A stretch of DNA of 64,000 bases, from the NCBI GenBank assembly GCA_903772945.1, contig CAICTM010000045.1:62001-126000 (forward strand). Direction: 5' to 3'. Position 1 is the first letter of the stretch; each line of letters starts with the position of its first letter. The notes beneath the pieces are model-generated. The model was not told the origin of the DNA, did no database searches, and was given only the letters and a program-made list of their open reading frames with translations. The stretch is from Seminavis robusta. Its lineage: Eukaryota; Bacillariophyta; Bacillariophyceae; Naviculales; Naviculaceae. The translations under genes and the position numbers were made by a program. Shown here in pieces: positions 1 through 11,440 of this stretch.

Positions 1-852
1 TTCTCCTTGCTAGCTGCATGGCAGCATGGGAGAAGTGGATTGTCTTGGTGGTGGGAACAAGAACAGCAGAGGCAATCTCTCCTGTTTCAGTGGCAGCATC
101 CCAAACAGCACCAGCACCAAGACTCTTGGAGTAGTTCTTGACCACCTGAAAGGTATGGTCTTGGCAGAAGATTCCTTTATTGCACTCGACACTTTGGATC
201 TCTCTTGTGTGTCTTTGGTTGTCACTGATCCTCCACGGATTCCTGTTTGAAGCACAGGCAGCATCATAGATGTCACGGATGGTGTCACCAAGAGGAGGAA
301 ACTGTCGTATGTAAGTGCCATCCTTTTGAAGAAAGGGATCTGGATCAGTGTCACTTCCCTCCCAATAGGAGAAGTATGATGTCATGGACCTAATGAAGTC
401 TCTGTTGATTGCATTGTAGATGAGCCGGCTGCAGAGTTCTCCATTGCCATAGGTCAACATGATGGATTCGAAAGTCTCAGTGGCAGTTCTCTCCAAATGA
501 CATGCCTTGTTGGGAAGGGCATACTTGGACTCAACTGGATAGAGAAGATCAGCATGCTGTGGAATAGTACACAAGACTTCAGCACTGTTGGCATCAAACC
601 TCCTCTGGCAGCACTCACATTTCATTGACATGACTATGCACCAAGAAGGAGCTTCAGTAATGCCAAAGATAGGGAACAAGGTCTTATTCTTTGACCAGTT
701 GTGCCTTTCATTCTTGAGTTGGCCAGAACATCTTCCATCGGGACAAGCTACTGTAATTCCACACCGATTCCAGTCCACCAGTAGAAGTTTCTGGCCAACA
801 ATGGAGTGATAGTGTGGTGACTTGAATTGCTCCTCTGTAGAGGGAACTGTCA
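1..852 (-). CDS. DUF6729-like zinc-binding protein, 3' end beyond window
   Basis: Read on the minus strand from the ATG at 852, one frame stays open to the left edge (about 283 codons). It begins MTVPSTEEQFK. It has a cysteine-rich segment early on (CPDGRC, then CECC about 45 residues later), a WS/WC-rich stretch and a YPVESKYALP motif. That spacing resembles the DUF6729 domain, which in diatoms and fungi often precedes a nuclease-like domain in repeated, transposon-like genes; the family link is from memory. The start ATG overlaps the TGA stop of the upstream frame by four bases (ATGA), so this frame and the next entry may be one gene split by a single shift, or joined by recoding or splicing. 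Function is not known. No LTR or virus-like feature is visible. Confidence 0.5.
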
Positions 853-1533
853 TGGTGAGTCCTTGGAAGTGTCTTGGAAGTGTTGTCTGAATAGCTCCTG
901 ATTCTTAGGCCGAATAATGGATTCTGACACTACTTGTGCCATTGCTAGCATTGCCAGTGGTGCTCCTTTGGCAGTATCATTTACAAGAGTGGTTACCTTT
1001 TGACAAAGAGCCATTGGAGAGGTGTTGGTTCTGAGTGTCTTCTGTTGCCGGCTCTGATTTGGTTTGGCTGTGTTTGTTCTAGCAGCAAAGAAGGCGTCTC
1101 CATTCTCCTTTGTTGAGTGCTTCCAGCTTCCTCTCTCACTCAGTGGAAGAGGAGCACTGAAATGCCTTGTAAGTCTTCTGCTCTCTCTGATGGTTTCCAT
1201 TGTCAGCTCATTCAAATCTCCTCTTCCTCTTGTTACTGTATTCTTAATACAGAGAACGTGGTGTGATCTTTTTGGGACTCTGAAACCAAGATGTCTGGCC
1301 TTACAGATGACACACTTCTTGAGTGGATCAAAGACTTCTGCTACCTCTCCTCCCAGTGTTGTTTGGGGTCCTTCTTCTCTGGCTCTCTTGGATCTGTTGT
1401 TGTTGTTGTTGGAGGCGAGTTGATATGCTCTCTTCTGTTGCGAGTTCCTCTGTTGACTTTGGCATCCCATTCCTGTTGCTGTTGTGGCAGCGCCAGTTGT
1501 GGTAGCTGCTGCTGTTGTTGTTGTGTTAACCAT
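850..1533 (-). CDS. Asn/Thr-rich protein with a small Cys/His cluster; probable N-terminal part of the same element
   Basis: 227 codons from the ATG at 1533. Residues 1-60 are low complexity (Thr/Ala runs, five Asn, basic RSKRAR). Near residue 70 comes KKCVICKARHLGFR, then HHVLC, a C-x2-C...H-x2-C-type metal-binding pattern. The rest is helical and basic. The frame ends at a TGA that overlaps the ATG of the following frame. The same CVICKA..LG..VPKRSHH pattern is, as I recall, widespread in diatom repeat-encoded proteins, so this is probably the N-terminal half of a multicopy mobile gene and not a single-copy host gene. Function unknown. Confidence 0.45.
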   Translation of the reverse strand: MVNTTTTAAATTTGAATTATGMGCQSQQRNSQQKRAYQLASNNNNNRSKRAREEGPQTTLGGEVAEVFDPLKKCVICKARHLGFRVPKRSHHVLCIKNTVTRGRGDLNELTMETIRESRRLTRHFSAPLPLSERGSWKHSTKENGDAFFAARTNTAKPNQSRQQKTLRTNTSPMALCQKVTTLVNDTAKGAPLAMLAMAQVVSESIIRPKNQELFRQHFQDTSKDSP

Positions 1534-1779
1534 GATGATCTTTTGCTGCTGCTACTCGCTTTTTTGGCTGATATAATGACTGTCGAGTTTGCGAGTTTGC
1601 GAGCGGCAGCATGTCATGGTCGATCTTCTTCAACGGAATCCTTCTTTCGCGAAAACAGAAACAAGAAGATACGTAATTGATAGCTCACTTGCCCTGTAAT
1701 CTTTATAAATGGTACGTTAAGTATATTTGAATCTTTGCTGACGTATTTGCTGATGTATTAGCTTGATTAGCCAATCAGA

Positions 1780-2427
1780 TCACTGCCTTCTACCGCTTTT
1801 GGGCCCCTGACCTCTGGCAATTGCTTTCTGTATGTTGTGTTCTTTAGGGAAAGATATAGCGAGCTCTGGTGCCTTGCAGGTATTACATGCATCCACTACC
1901 ATCCACACACTGACAAAGACAGATGAGTGAGAGATGCCATGCATTACTGAGATATCGTACGAAGAACCACCAGCAAAATATCGCAGTGCAACACTGAGTC
2001 GAATGGAACTGCTTATCTTCCCATTTACAGCACCTATGTCTTGCTCCTGCTTCGTTCCTGCTCCTGTGTTGGTCTTTCTTTTTGATGCCGCATTCAGGTA
2101 AGGCTTCAATAACTGGTGCAGTGCCCAGAAGTCCTGTTCAGTCATTCGAAAGGCTCTCTTTACATACCCTGGTCCCATCTCACGAAAGATACTGTGGACC
2201 ATTCTTCTCTTGCGTTTAATAGGTGGGGTGTTATGTCTTCCAAGGCCGTCATCTTGTTCATCGAAGCCAAAGAGAGATGGATCTGCTTCCAGTAGTGTTG
2301 CCGTGAAGCTTGCCAACGTTCGCAACCTTTTGATGATTCGAGAACCATGGCCGTAGCGCCCTGCTCCTGCTTCAACAGCTGTTGGCTGGAGAAGGAACGA
2401 GATAACAAGAAGCAACAAGAGGTACAT
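1780..2427 (-). mobile_element. PIF/Harbinger (HARBI1-like) transposase, N-terminal part only
   Basis: The minus-strand frame is open from 2643; the first ATG is at 2427. The central segment, with SIFREMGPGYVKRAFRMT then FWALHQLLKPYL, and IRLSVALRYFAGGSSYDI followed by HGISHSSVFVSVW, matches the helix-turn-helix-like N-terminal half of diatom Harbinger/HARBI1 transposases. In the family this is followed by a KSGxGFDxCxGAIDG-type segment and the DDE nuclease core. Here the frame runs IARGQGPKSGRRQ and stops at 1780, so the whole catalytic domain is absent and the copy is inactive as a transposase. Terminal inverted repeats were not found. The MYLLLLLV stretch at the ATG looks like a signal sequence but is probably fortuitous. 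Confidence 0.7.
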
Positions 2428-2940
2428 TGCATTGACTGCTATTTTATGGTCTACTATTGTATTATCCTCAACAAGAGCCAAGGCATTGACTATCAACAGA
2501 GGAGAGGTGCGACTCCATTTATCTACTCCCACAGTTTCATCAACTCCCACTTGAAAACGTTGCCTCAAAACTTGGATTGGAGGGTGCACCCGGTGTGGAG
2601 AGGGTAGCGAAGTTAACCCATTAACTCGAGTTTTGAGGTGCACTTGTCAACTAGGATTCGAAGTTCCACACCTACCCGGTCTGGACAGGGTCTAAGGACC
2701 ACGAAAAGGCTGGCACAGAGGTGCCTTGCATTATCAATATAGTACTAGCTAGCTATTATAGGAAGAGCGGCCAAAAAGGACAGCAACGCTGAGGATGTCC
2801 ATTATGTTGCCACAAATTCGAAATATGAGAACTTTTTGGTCCCAGCTCGTTGCTGCCGTCAAGGTGGAATATCACGAAGTGGCGAAGGCATGTATGCAAA
2901 GACACCATACCGGTACTGCAGTCATAGTTAACGAGGCTTG

Positions 2941-3171
2941 TTACAGGTTTCGTCTCCTTTTCCGCTGAACATCGGCGTGCTTGGCCATACCAGATACCAG
3001 GTAGTTGGCCACAAAGCGATCCGAATATATGTTGTACTTCCAATAGGAATTCCAAAAGTCGTTGTTGTTGTATTCGGTACGGTAGTGCTGCTCAAGACGC
3101 AATGCTTGCACGCCCATTGTTGGATGTTCTCCATCAAGGTAGGCGTGGTTGAAATTTAAAATCTCGATCAT
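2941..3171 (-). pseudogene. short unassigned coding-like fragment
   Basis: A 76-codon minus-strand frame with protein-like composition (it opens MIEILNFNHAYLDGEH and is rich in Tyr, Asn and Trp, ending RKRRRNL). It lies upstream of the Harbinger piece on the same strand. I do not recognise it. It could be an exon remnant of the same element or of a lost host gene. Confidence 0.25.
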
Positions 3172-4985
3172 GTCTCGTCATCACATAGTCCTGCCTATCA
3201 CTGGATGGCTGCACCACCCACTGTCAGAGTCCACGAGACCTTGCGAAACCATGAGTTCTTTCTGAAACGGCAACTTCCAGAGTCTACACCGCGGCTAAAG
3301 GTTACCTGCCTCGCTTGAAGCCTCTCGGACAACTCCAAGGACCCCCGCAACCTCCTCTGTTGCCTTGCTTCTACTGGTCGTGTTCGTTATCATCATCGTC
3401 GTCGAAGTCCTCGCTCCTTCTCCTCCTCGGAATCGTCCTCGTCATCCAAGCCTCCACCACACCTTCAAGGAAGCCGCAAAAGCCTGATTGCAAATAGTAC
3501 TGTACTTAGTCACACATCCCACCTGTGTCCTGCTTCCGGGTCCAGCTTCCCTCACGGAGACAAGCTCATGGGTCGGTGTGGATTTGTCCGGAGCCGACCA
3601 TCATCCAGCAGTACCGTAGCGATCACTCGGCACTGCCATCTCTTAGCGAAATCGGACGATCTCGTCTCAGCGAAGCCTCAAGTTGGCGACCCAAGTGTTG
3701 GCAAGGGGGGAAAAGCCCTCCACCCTCCACCACGCGAAGGCTGGCAACCTTCCCCACTGCACTGTTACATGGGATGTGCTCTGTGCTGGCAATTTGGATT
3801 CGCATTTGTGGTTCTTGCCACGAACATGGTTGCCCCTGGCTAGCTGCCGTACCGTACCGTACCGTACCAGATTGCTTGAATGGAATCATTGAATCGAATC
3901 AAATCAACCATCGATCCATCCATCCTTTCTCCATGGAAGAACAATGATTGCGATATTGCGATGATAGTTGCCAGTAATCTCATCCACTGCCGGTAGCTGT
4001 TCTGCCCCACCTTCCTTGGATCTGCTCCCGATAACTGCCATGGCAAAGCAACCTCCAGATCCCTTCAAGTGGGTGATTAGAGAAAGCGTTATCGGTACTG
4101 GCAGTTCAGTAGTGGAGGCAGTACATCGATCCGTTTCCTGGTGGGAGCTCGACAGCGAGTGGCCAGCTCCAAAGGTACAGTCGTACAGGCCCATCTACCT
4201 TGTCATGACATTGTACTAGCTAGCTAGTCAAGGTCCGGAGAAACTACAGTCGTATGTGTTCCACCAAGTCTACTAGTACCATTCGAATGGCGAGCAGTTC
4301 CCATTATGTCAGGGAGACGACCACTAACCACTTCGTACGGTACTCAGTATACTACTAAGTCTTTGAGTACACACGTACTCTTTTTAAAAACTCAGAGTAC
4401 CCGCTACCGGTACCGGTACAGTGGAGTACGAGTACTAGTAGTAATTAAAACAGTAGACGTTCCAGTGTTTAAGTGTGAGCTTGACGACATTACTGTACGA
4501 CATTGAGTTCTGGGCACTAACGTCACTGCTACCGGTAGCGACTACGAACGTCAATACTATTTTTCTTCACCTCCAATTTGTCCAATGGCAGCCAAGTTTA
4601 AATCTTCAGCTTAGAAAGACAATCCCGTCTTTCCCTTTGAGACGCGCAACTAATCGGGAATTCTTTTACAACGTTGTGTGATAAAAATAATAATTATTGA
4701 AGCAAACGATTTAGGAATCTCTGTCGCCTGTCGCAGAAGCCTCACTCCTTCTCTGTTCTCTGAAGGTCACTGTGGACAGTTAGTTTACTGGTCATTTTCG
4801 GAGGAACTTTCTGAACCTTCTCCTGCCACAAAGAGGGTCCGTTGGCTGTCATGCGATCTGGCAAGACCTGCCCGACATTTCTGAAGAGCTGCCCAACATT
4901 TCTGAAGACCAAGAGCTCACAATTCAATATCCACAAACTCCAAAACCCACCACTACAGTACCAAACAACTAAACAACAACGCAAA
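3172..4985. other. intergenic, no gene recognised
   Basis: No frame here looks coding. The stretch holds short simple repeats: four ACCGT units at 3846-3867, GGTACC/CCGGTA runs near 4400-4425, and CTAGCTAG near 4216. The last ~140 bases before 4986 are A/C-rich and read as the 5' UTR of the small gene at 4986. Confidence 0.6.
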
Positions 4986-5237
4986 ATGACCAACAACAAC
5001 AACAACAGCAACAGTTGCGCAGCCAACCCCATGATCTTTTTGGATAATCAAAATTTGAGGACCATGACAGCCAACTCGTTTCTTCAGGAAGATGCTCCTG
5101 AGGCCGGAAGTGGAACCACTGCTTCGAGCGCAATTCCCCAGCAACAGAGACAGCGACAGGAAATGGCGAAACTGCGTTCTATTCTGCAAGAAGCGATTGA
5201 TCTTTTGGACGACTGGGATGATGAAGACGAATTGTAA
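4986..5237 (+). CDS. small acidic-tail protein 1
   Basis: 83 aa, intronless. The start is taken at 4986 (AAAATGACC context, after an A/C-rich leader) and not at the in-frame ATG at 4842, because the extra 48 residues repeat CPTFLK and have no counterpart in the sister genes. The N-terminal ~50 residues are Asn/Ser/Thr-rich and probably disordered. The C-terminus is a predicted amphipathic helix followed by acid: EMAKLRSILQEAIDLL, then DDWDDEDEL at the stop. The genes at 7921, 10358 and 14112 end the same way, so this is a local family. The DNA of this helix is close to that of the 14112 gene (both contain ATTCTGCAAGA). I know of no named domain; nuclear activation-type or adaptor peptides are possible but unproven. 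Confidence 0.6.
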   Translation: MTNNNNNSNSCAANPMIFLDNQNLRTMTANSFLQEDAPEAGSGTTASSAIPQQQRQRQEMAKLRSILQEAIDLLDDWDDEDEL

Positions 5238-7920
5238 ATCAATCCAACGCTAGTACAACAAGACACACACATGTTCAACCAGTGACGCCACTGCGAAAAC
5301 ATACACATCCAAATCCTGGTGGACAGCCAGAACCTTTCCTAGCACCAATCCAAACTCTCCTTGCGAAATGGGAAAGGAGCTGTCGGCAGAGCCAAGCCTC
5401 AAACGACACAGAAGAAAGGACATATGTAAATACTGCAATGCATGCTATACAATATGGATAACAAAAAGTAAATTGGTGTTTTCTTAATTAATAAGCTTTC
5501 AACATGTAGTTGAATCGAATCAGTTTCTTTCCAACTATTGAAGGATGGCTCCTGCTATATTTCCTGTTTGTTAGCCACGAATAGTGAACGAAGTGTAGGT
5601 ATTGATCAGTCAGTCTCTGGCTGAATAGCACCAGCCACAGTGCAAACTCCTTAGCTCTCTCAATTTTCTTTCTTGGGCATGACTGGGACGCAAATTTAAC
5701 AATACCGTACCATCAAGGAAGCCAAGCCACCGGTGCCACCGTACCAGCCAGCAGCCAGCACCATGTAGGGCAGCCGGCAGCTTGCGTTTGTGCATGGCTT
5801 CGACAGCTCGGCTGGGCAGTGGAAGCAAGTTGGCAAGAAGCCCAAAGAACAGAATTGCCTCACTTGATCTTCAGCAATTCAGCACGGGCATAGTATGGGC
5901 ACCACCCTCGTTCTCGTCAGCCATCTCAACAGCTTAGAAGTGGCCTCATTCGGAAAGAAAGTTATGATCCCGTAGTCTTCAGGACGGGACCAAAATAGAA
6001 GTATACAGCTTACAGCCGAACTACTGAGTACTAGCTACAGTACATGTAGTAGCTAACAAACGCCAAGACGCCAAGTCCCAAATTGAAAGTGCTCGTGTTC
6101 TTGGTTAGGTACTGTACCCGTACGGCGGAGTAACTCAAGATCTGCCGTGGAGTAACTCAAGATCTGCAACTCGGAGCAATAAAACCTGACCGCAAAAGAA
6201 TGCAAGCTTCGGCTAACAGGTTTCTCCAACAGCCCTTCCATTCGCTTCACGCCAGATTCTCACTCAAAAAGACACTATGACACTACTTACTTTCTCTCCA
6301 CTTCCACAGCTCTGTGGACTGTGGACACTGCCTAAACACTCAGTAGTTGGTCGAGAATCTTGTGTGTGGCTGTCCAAGATAGTCCTCATTAATTTTGTTT
6401 AAAGCGGAGAAATTGGTCTACATGTACTACAAAAAGAGAAGCAGCCAATAAATGCAAAGGGAAGACCTGGACTTCTTCCAAGGTTGGAGGCTTTGGCATG
6501 TTGCATGCAATATGCAATATCTCTCCAGCTCTTCACACGACATGTACTGCTCCAGCAGCCTCCAACACTCGATAGAAAATAATCAAAACTTAATAATCTA
6601 CGTTTCTTATTATGTTGACTGGGTCATCTTGGATTGAACCACGTGGGCTTGCTGCGGTGGAATTGTCCTTCAAACGACCTTCAAAAGAGACAGAGAGCGA
6701 AGACTGGACGTGGAGGCTTTGAAGCAGCTCGCTTTCACCTTTCGGCAGAGGTTACCGGGACCGGGACCGGTAGGGTGGACTCGACTCTAGCTCGAGCAGG
6801 CTGTAACCCAGTCGTCTTTGCTGCCTCCTATCATTCCTCGGCGGACCATGATGAGGGCAGGGTCAATACATTGCCAAGCTTCCGTTATTTCTGTAGCAGT
6901 CCTGCTAGCCAGGCAGCTAGCCAAACAGTGGAGTGACAGTCAAACAGTCAACGGGTACCGTACTGACATGCGCAACGATCCCAAGTAGGGCGGTAAGCTT
7001 CTTGGATAGCCAGCTGCTGCTACCCGGTAGCTACTGCTTTGGAGGCTTTATGAGCAGTGGTCAAGCTACCGTATGAAGCAGAGCTCCGAGGCGAAGAGAC
7101 AATGGTCCCAGTCGGAGCATGGAATTCCGGAATGGCACATTTTTCCAGACTACATGTGTTTTAACGTTAAAATCGCTGGAGCTTTTCTGGTACCACACCA
7201 GGACAGTATGCATCACGTACGCACGTACGCCACCTCAGCTGACCGCCGACTTTTAAATGCGGAAAACGAGAACTGCTCCAGCTACCAAAAGCTATAGTCT
7301 ACCTAGTATAATAGTCTACATGCAGCATGCAGCTGGAGAGTAAGGAGTGTGACCGAGTGACAGTCGATCAGGAGCTGTTCAGGGGCAAGCTGTACTGAGT
7401 ACGACTGTACTCGAATTACTCAGGACCAGGTATGACATAGTAGTACCGACTACTACTCCAAGTAGTATGTAGTTTTCCCGCGTGCAGCCAAGTCTTCATC
7501 TTGAACTTACAGTTTGTACTTTCAACATCACAGCCCTTTTTTTCCAAAGTTTTCCCTGCAGTCTGCAGTCGATTCGATGAGATTCCATTCAATCGCTCGT
7601 GAGGAGATACGGTACTTACTTAACAATCAACAGCCCTCTTTTCTCGGTGGAACTTCAATCGCTCTAGAGAGATACTACATGTATGTGTTCATTGTACTGA
7701 ACTTTAGACAGGTTTTTCTTGCAATAAATCCAGATTGTGGAGGCCTGTGGAAATATTGGTTGGCTGAACAGCTCGCAGAGTCATTCGGAGAAAGAAAAAG
7801 GTCATGCAAACATTCGTGACAACTTGCGAGTGCACAACCAAAGCTGGTGACCTCACTTTTGCATTACATTTTGCTCCACTCTCACAATTTTCATTTCGGC
7901 AAACTCAAATCGCAAGCAAG
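5238..7920. other. intergenic, no gene recognised
   Basis: About 2.7 kb with only short, composition-biased frames that look random. CTAG/GTAC palindromes recur (near 6045, 7215, 7390-7450). The last ~100 bases before 7921 are a plausible 5' leader for the next small gene. Nothing else can be supported. Confidence 0.6.
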
Positions 7921-8208
7921 ATGGTAAAGCCAACGAATACTCATTCTCAACCCAATACAACAATTGGCAACGCCTTCGCAATGCTTCCAGAAGAGCAAGC
8001 AAATGATACAAGCATTCCTGATATCTTTGGATTTTCTCGGAGGCGGACAACAGCCGATGGAAGGCCCTTGCCACCGCAGGCAATTCTTTCTATGATATTG
8101 CAGGAAGCCCTTGACATTGTGGAAGAGCTTGAAGAGGAAATGGATTGCAGCAACGCTGCTGACAGTTCGTGTGGTCAGCCCGATGAACAACAAGGCAAAC
8201 TGCGCTGA
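7921..8208 (+). CDS. small acidic-tail protein 2
   Basis: 95 aa, intronless. The ATG at 7921 (GCAAGATGG context) is chosen so that its length matches the sister genes; an in-frame start at 7804 would add 39 residues without counterpart. The N-terminus is polar (Thr/Asn/Pro/Ser). Residues 51-75 carry the family motif: PPQAILSMILQEALDIV, then EELEEEMD. Unlike the other three it continues for about 20 polar residues (Cys, Ser, Gln) before the stop, so the acidic segment is internal. This is the second copy in the + strand array. No known domain. Confidence 0.55.
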   Translation: MVKPTNTHSQPNTTIGNAFAMLPEEQANDTSIPDIFGFSRRRTTADGRPLPPQAILSMILQEALDIVEELEEEMDCSNAADSSCGQPDEQQGKLR

Positions 8209-10357
8209 AAGCAAGATCACCAAGTGAACAAGATGTGGGGTGTGGGCCTGACCATGAAGGATAGCAAACATTTGCGCTACGAATGCAACGCAGGCTACTT
8301 GATAATGGCAATGAACTTGGAAAGAAAGGATATGAAGGAGAAAGATATCATACAGTGTGTACATATTTATAAAACTTTGACTTGTCAAAAAACACCCAAT
8401 GCTTGTACCTTGCACATACCTAAATCCTTCTCCACTAGCTAGCTGGCGTATAGGGATATCGCTTTCTTCACTGTAGCCATTTGCCTCGCCGTTATGCTTG
8501 AAGTCTTATTTGTCTGGGACATGCATAGGTCTACAAGTCAAAACAGATACAAAAAGGACGGTGCTAGCCAACGATAAGGAGCAGGAGAGCCGAAATCCAA
8601 TCGAATCACTCGAGTTCTTACAGGAAAGCCAGCCAAAACGCCCAAGTGGAGGAGGAGTGGTCTGGCTGGCTAGTAATACTAATACCCTGACGCCGATACA
8701 GTTATAGAATGATTCATGTCTAAGCGAGGACGAACAAGCAGGCTGCGTTGGTCCAAGGTATTTGGACTCGCAAGAATTGTTAAGGCTAAGATGGAACTAT
8801 GCAGCGCATGAACTGGAAAGATGGTTGTTGAAGCTTTTGCAACCGGCATTGTTGCTTTGGAGCTGCATAAGACATCTTTAATCTTTAGTGATGGCACTGG
8901 CCTTGAATGCCAATGGGGCGACCAGCCAGATTGAGTGAATCAGAACAGGCTGGCGGCAGGTTGCTGCGCATGGGCTCTGCCTCTTGAAAGTTTCGCTCAA
9001 AAAGACAATGGTTAGAGGCATCCACTAAGTTGTGGAGGGTGCAAAGCTGAGGACAAGCGGCCAAATTCTTTCATGGTGCGTCCTGTGATTGAGAAAATGA
9101 AAATGAAAGTGCAAGCGCCATTCCCATGCGAGCCAGCAATCGAGTGCTGTAGCCAACTTTAGAATTAGCTAGTTGTACGTTGCTTGTATCAGTTGGAACT
9201 GGTGCGGGTCGGGTGGTCGGGTCAGGCAGCATGGGACTACAAAAGTCTATCGATTAGATGAGCAGATACCAAGACAGGTGTATGGACTTGGTACCGTACG
9301 GAGGTCAGGGCAAGCAAACAAGAAAAGGCCAAAAGTACCGGTTGGCGTCGAGTCGCGAAGAACTTCTTTGAGGGTCTCAGAATTGTACAGTACTTGAAAC
9401 TTACTTGATGAGGTATCGAATGACTGCTTCGCCGGAAGCAAACCGCCTTTTGAAATCAGGAACCTGCACCCACTAAGCCATATTTCCTCTAAACTACATG
9501 TATCTTGGCATCCAGTCACTCGAGTATTACGCTACAACTTCATAACTAAACTACTAGGCTGGTGTATGCTGTGGCTGGACTACTATTATAGCTAGATAAA
9601 AGTTCCTTTTGCACCTGTGTGGGTTAACTTCAATACTCAATCTTCCAACAGCTTTTACTGCAGCCATCAAGCGAACACGCAGTCGTACGTCATTTTGCAA
9701 AATCTTGTCTCCTTCACACTATTTTAGTACTATTTAAAATAGTATTAATAGTCTTTTCTGTTTGTTGTGCCGGCACCTGCACTGTCCTCTGTCCTGACCA
9801 ACACGAAGCGATTCCGTAGCTAGGGTCTTTTCATTCCGCAGCAATTCATTGAAGTTTTTTCATCAAGTCGGTATATAAGGTTAAATGACCTTGTTGACCA
9901 CCGTCGACGAAAGCGTATCCACCAACGAACGCCATACCCGTGTCAAGCCTTTCCAAAAGGGCTCAACCAATCCAAACCAAGAGAAATGAAAGCACATAAA
10001 AAAACGTCAGTGAGAGAAGTGCTTTTTGGTCATCTTCAATAATTGTAAAGGAGCAAAAAGAACTGTGAGTGTCACAGCAGTTCTGGTTGTCCGCCGTTGT
10101 CACGCTTTCCTTGCTCGAAATCGGAAAGAGATCTGCTACGCTCACCGCAAGAGGCAACAGATGGCAGCCGGCTGATAACAGCTTCTGGTGCTTTTTGATG
10201 GACAAACAGGTGGCGGTAGTCTAGCCAACAGCTTTCAAGTGCAGCACACGAAAAGGTATCCTTCTCACAAATTATCACTGTTTGATTCTCGTTACTTTTT
10301 CCTGCAAACATCAACTACCACTTGCACAAAACGCTTCTTTTCCAACACAGCTCCACA
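8209..10357. other. intergenic, no gene recognised
   Basis: No convincing coding frame. It contains an A/T-rich stretch with TTTAAAATAGTATTAATAG near 9730 and scattered CTAGCTAG/GGTACC motifs. The final ~90 bases are C/A/T-rich and resemble the leader of the gene at 10358. Confidence 0.55.
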
Positions 10358-10582
10358 ATGAACCCATCCTCAAGTACCCCCAACAAATCTGGAGCCAAAG
10401 CCACCAATGTGCGAGAGAGTTTGATGGCCAGACGTGCGATGGAAGGTGACAACATGGGAATGGCTGAAGGCGATGTTGTTATGAGGGCCTCGACGCCAGC
10501 GGAAGCTCGTCAACTTCGCTTGGCCAAGTTGTCTCAAATCTTGGCGTTTGTGTTGGACCTGACAGAGGACGAAGACTTTTAA
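10358..10582 (+). CDS. small acidic-tail protein 3
   Basis: 74 aa, intronless, the shortest of the array. The ATG at 10358 (CCACAATGAAC) is preferred over 10322, which has no family support. The N-terminus is Ser/Pro/Asn-rich; the middle has Met/Arg/Glu (RESLMARRAMEGDN). The C-terminus is ARQLRLAKLSQILAFVLDL followed by TEDEDF at the stop. The L..IL...LDL spacing and acidic end match the sister genes, but the LQEA core is replaced by LAFV, so this is the most divergent copy. Function unknown. Confidence 0.5.
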   Translation: MNPSSSTPNKSGAKATNVRESLMARRAMEGDNMGMAEGDVVMRASTPAEARQLRLAKLSQILAFVLDLTEDEDF

Positions 10583-11440
10583 TAAGAGCACTGTTTGCTC
10601 TTGGGTTTTGACCGCACCTAGCATCCAACATGCACAATTATGAAACAAAATTCACGCTACCGAACAATGTACCGTACGACCTGAGCAATGAACTACGAAC
10701 AAACAAGCTACTACCGATACATGACATGAACGCCCTCCGAAATGGAACCACTCTATTGATACCAATAGCGCACGATGAAAAAACATCTTGCTAGCTAGCC
10801 GAGCTAGCTGCAACGAAAGTGTACTAGAAATTTACTTATTTTTGATATCAGCATCTAGCTTCTATTCTACATGTAGCTAGTAGAGGTAGTTTCAACACCA
10901 ACTCATCTCACTAATTTGGAGTTCTTCAGAGAAGGTTGCGCACTGGAACTACATGTACTGTACACAGACAGGACGGTGGCACCAGCATTGAGGGCCATGT
11001 TGCTTGCTCGATTTGGAAGGCACCAAAGGTTTACATTCTTTGCCATCAAAGTTCCAGCGTAAAACTGAGAGCCCCCGTGAAAACGATGTTGCTTCAATTG
11101 GTGCAGTTCATCTTTTGAGTTCTCTCGCAACAGAAAACAACCAACCCAGATCACGTACAGTAGCAAGAACCTTTTCAACCCACAGCAAGTCTGCCACAAG
11201 TGGTAGCTATTGCTTTCTATTTTCAAAGAAGGAGCGATCTATATAACTACTACAGTAGCAACAACGAATAAATCGTCCAAGCACACTGACAGTGCCACCT
11301 TTCAGCACATTCTGTACATTTGGTCCACCAACGTGCTTCATTAGGGGCAGCTGTGTTGCTTGCTTGGCAAAGTGATTGTTTCAACTCTTGCTAGCCAGTG
11401 ATCTGTCTGTCAACCTGGCTGAACTTCTCCCAACCAAGTG
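10583..11440. other. intergenic, no gene recognised
   Basis: No supported gene. CTAGCTAG runs occur at about 10790-10812 and 10870. The rest is unremarkable. Confidence 0.55.
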
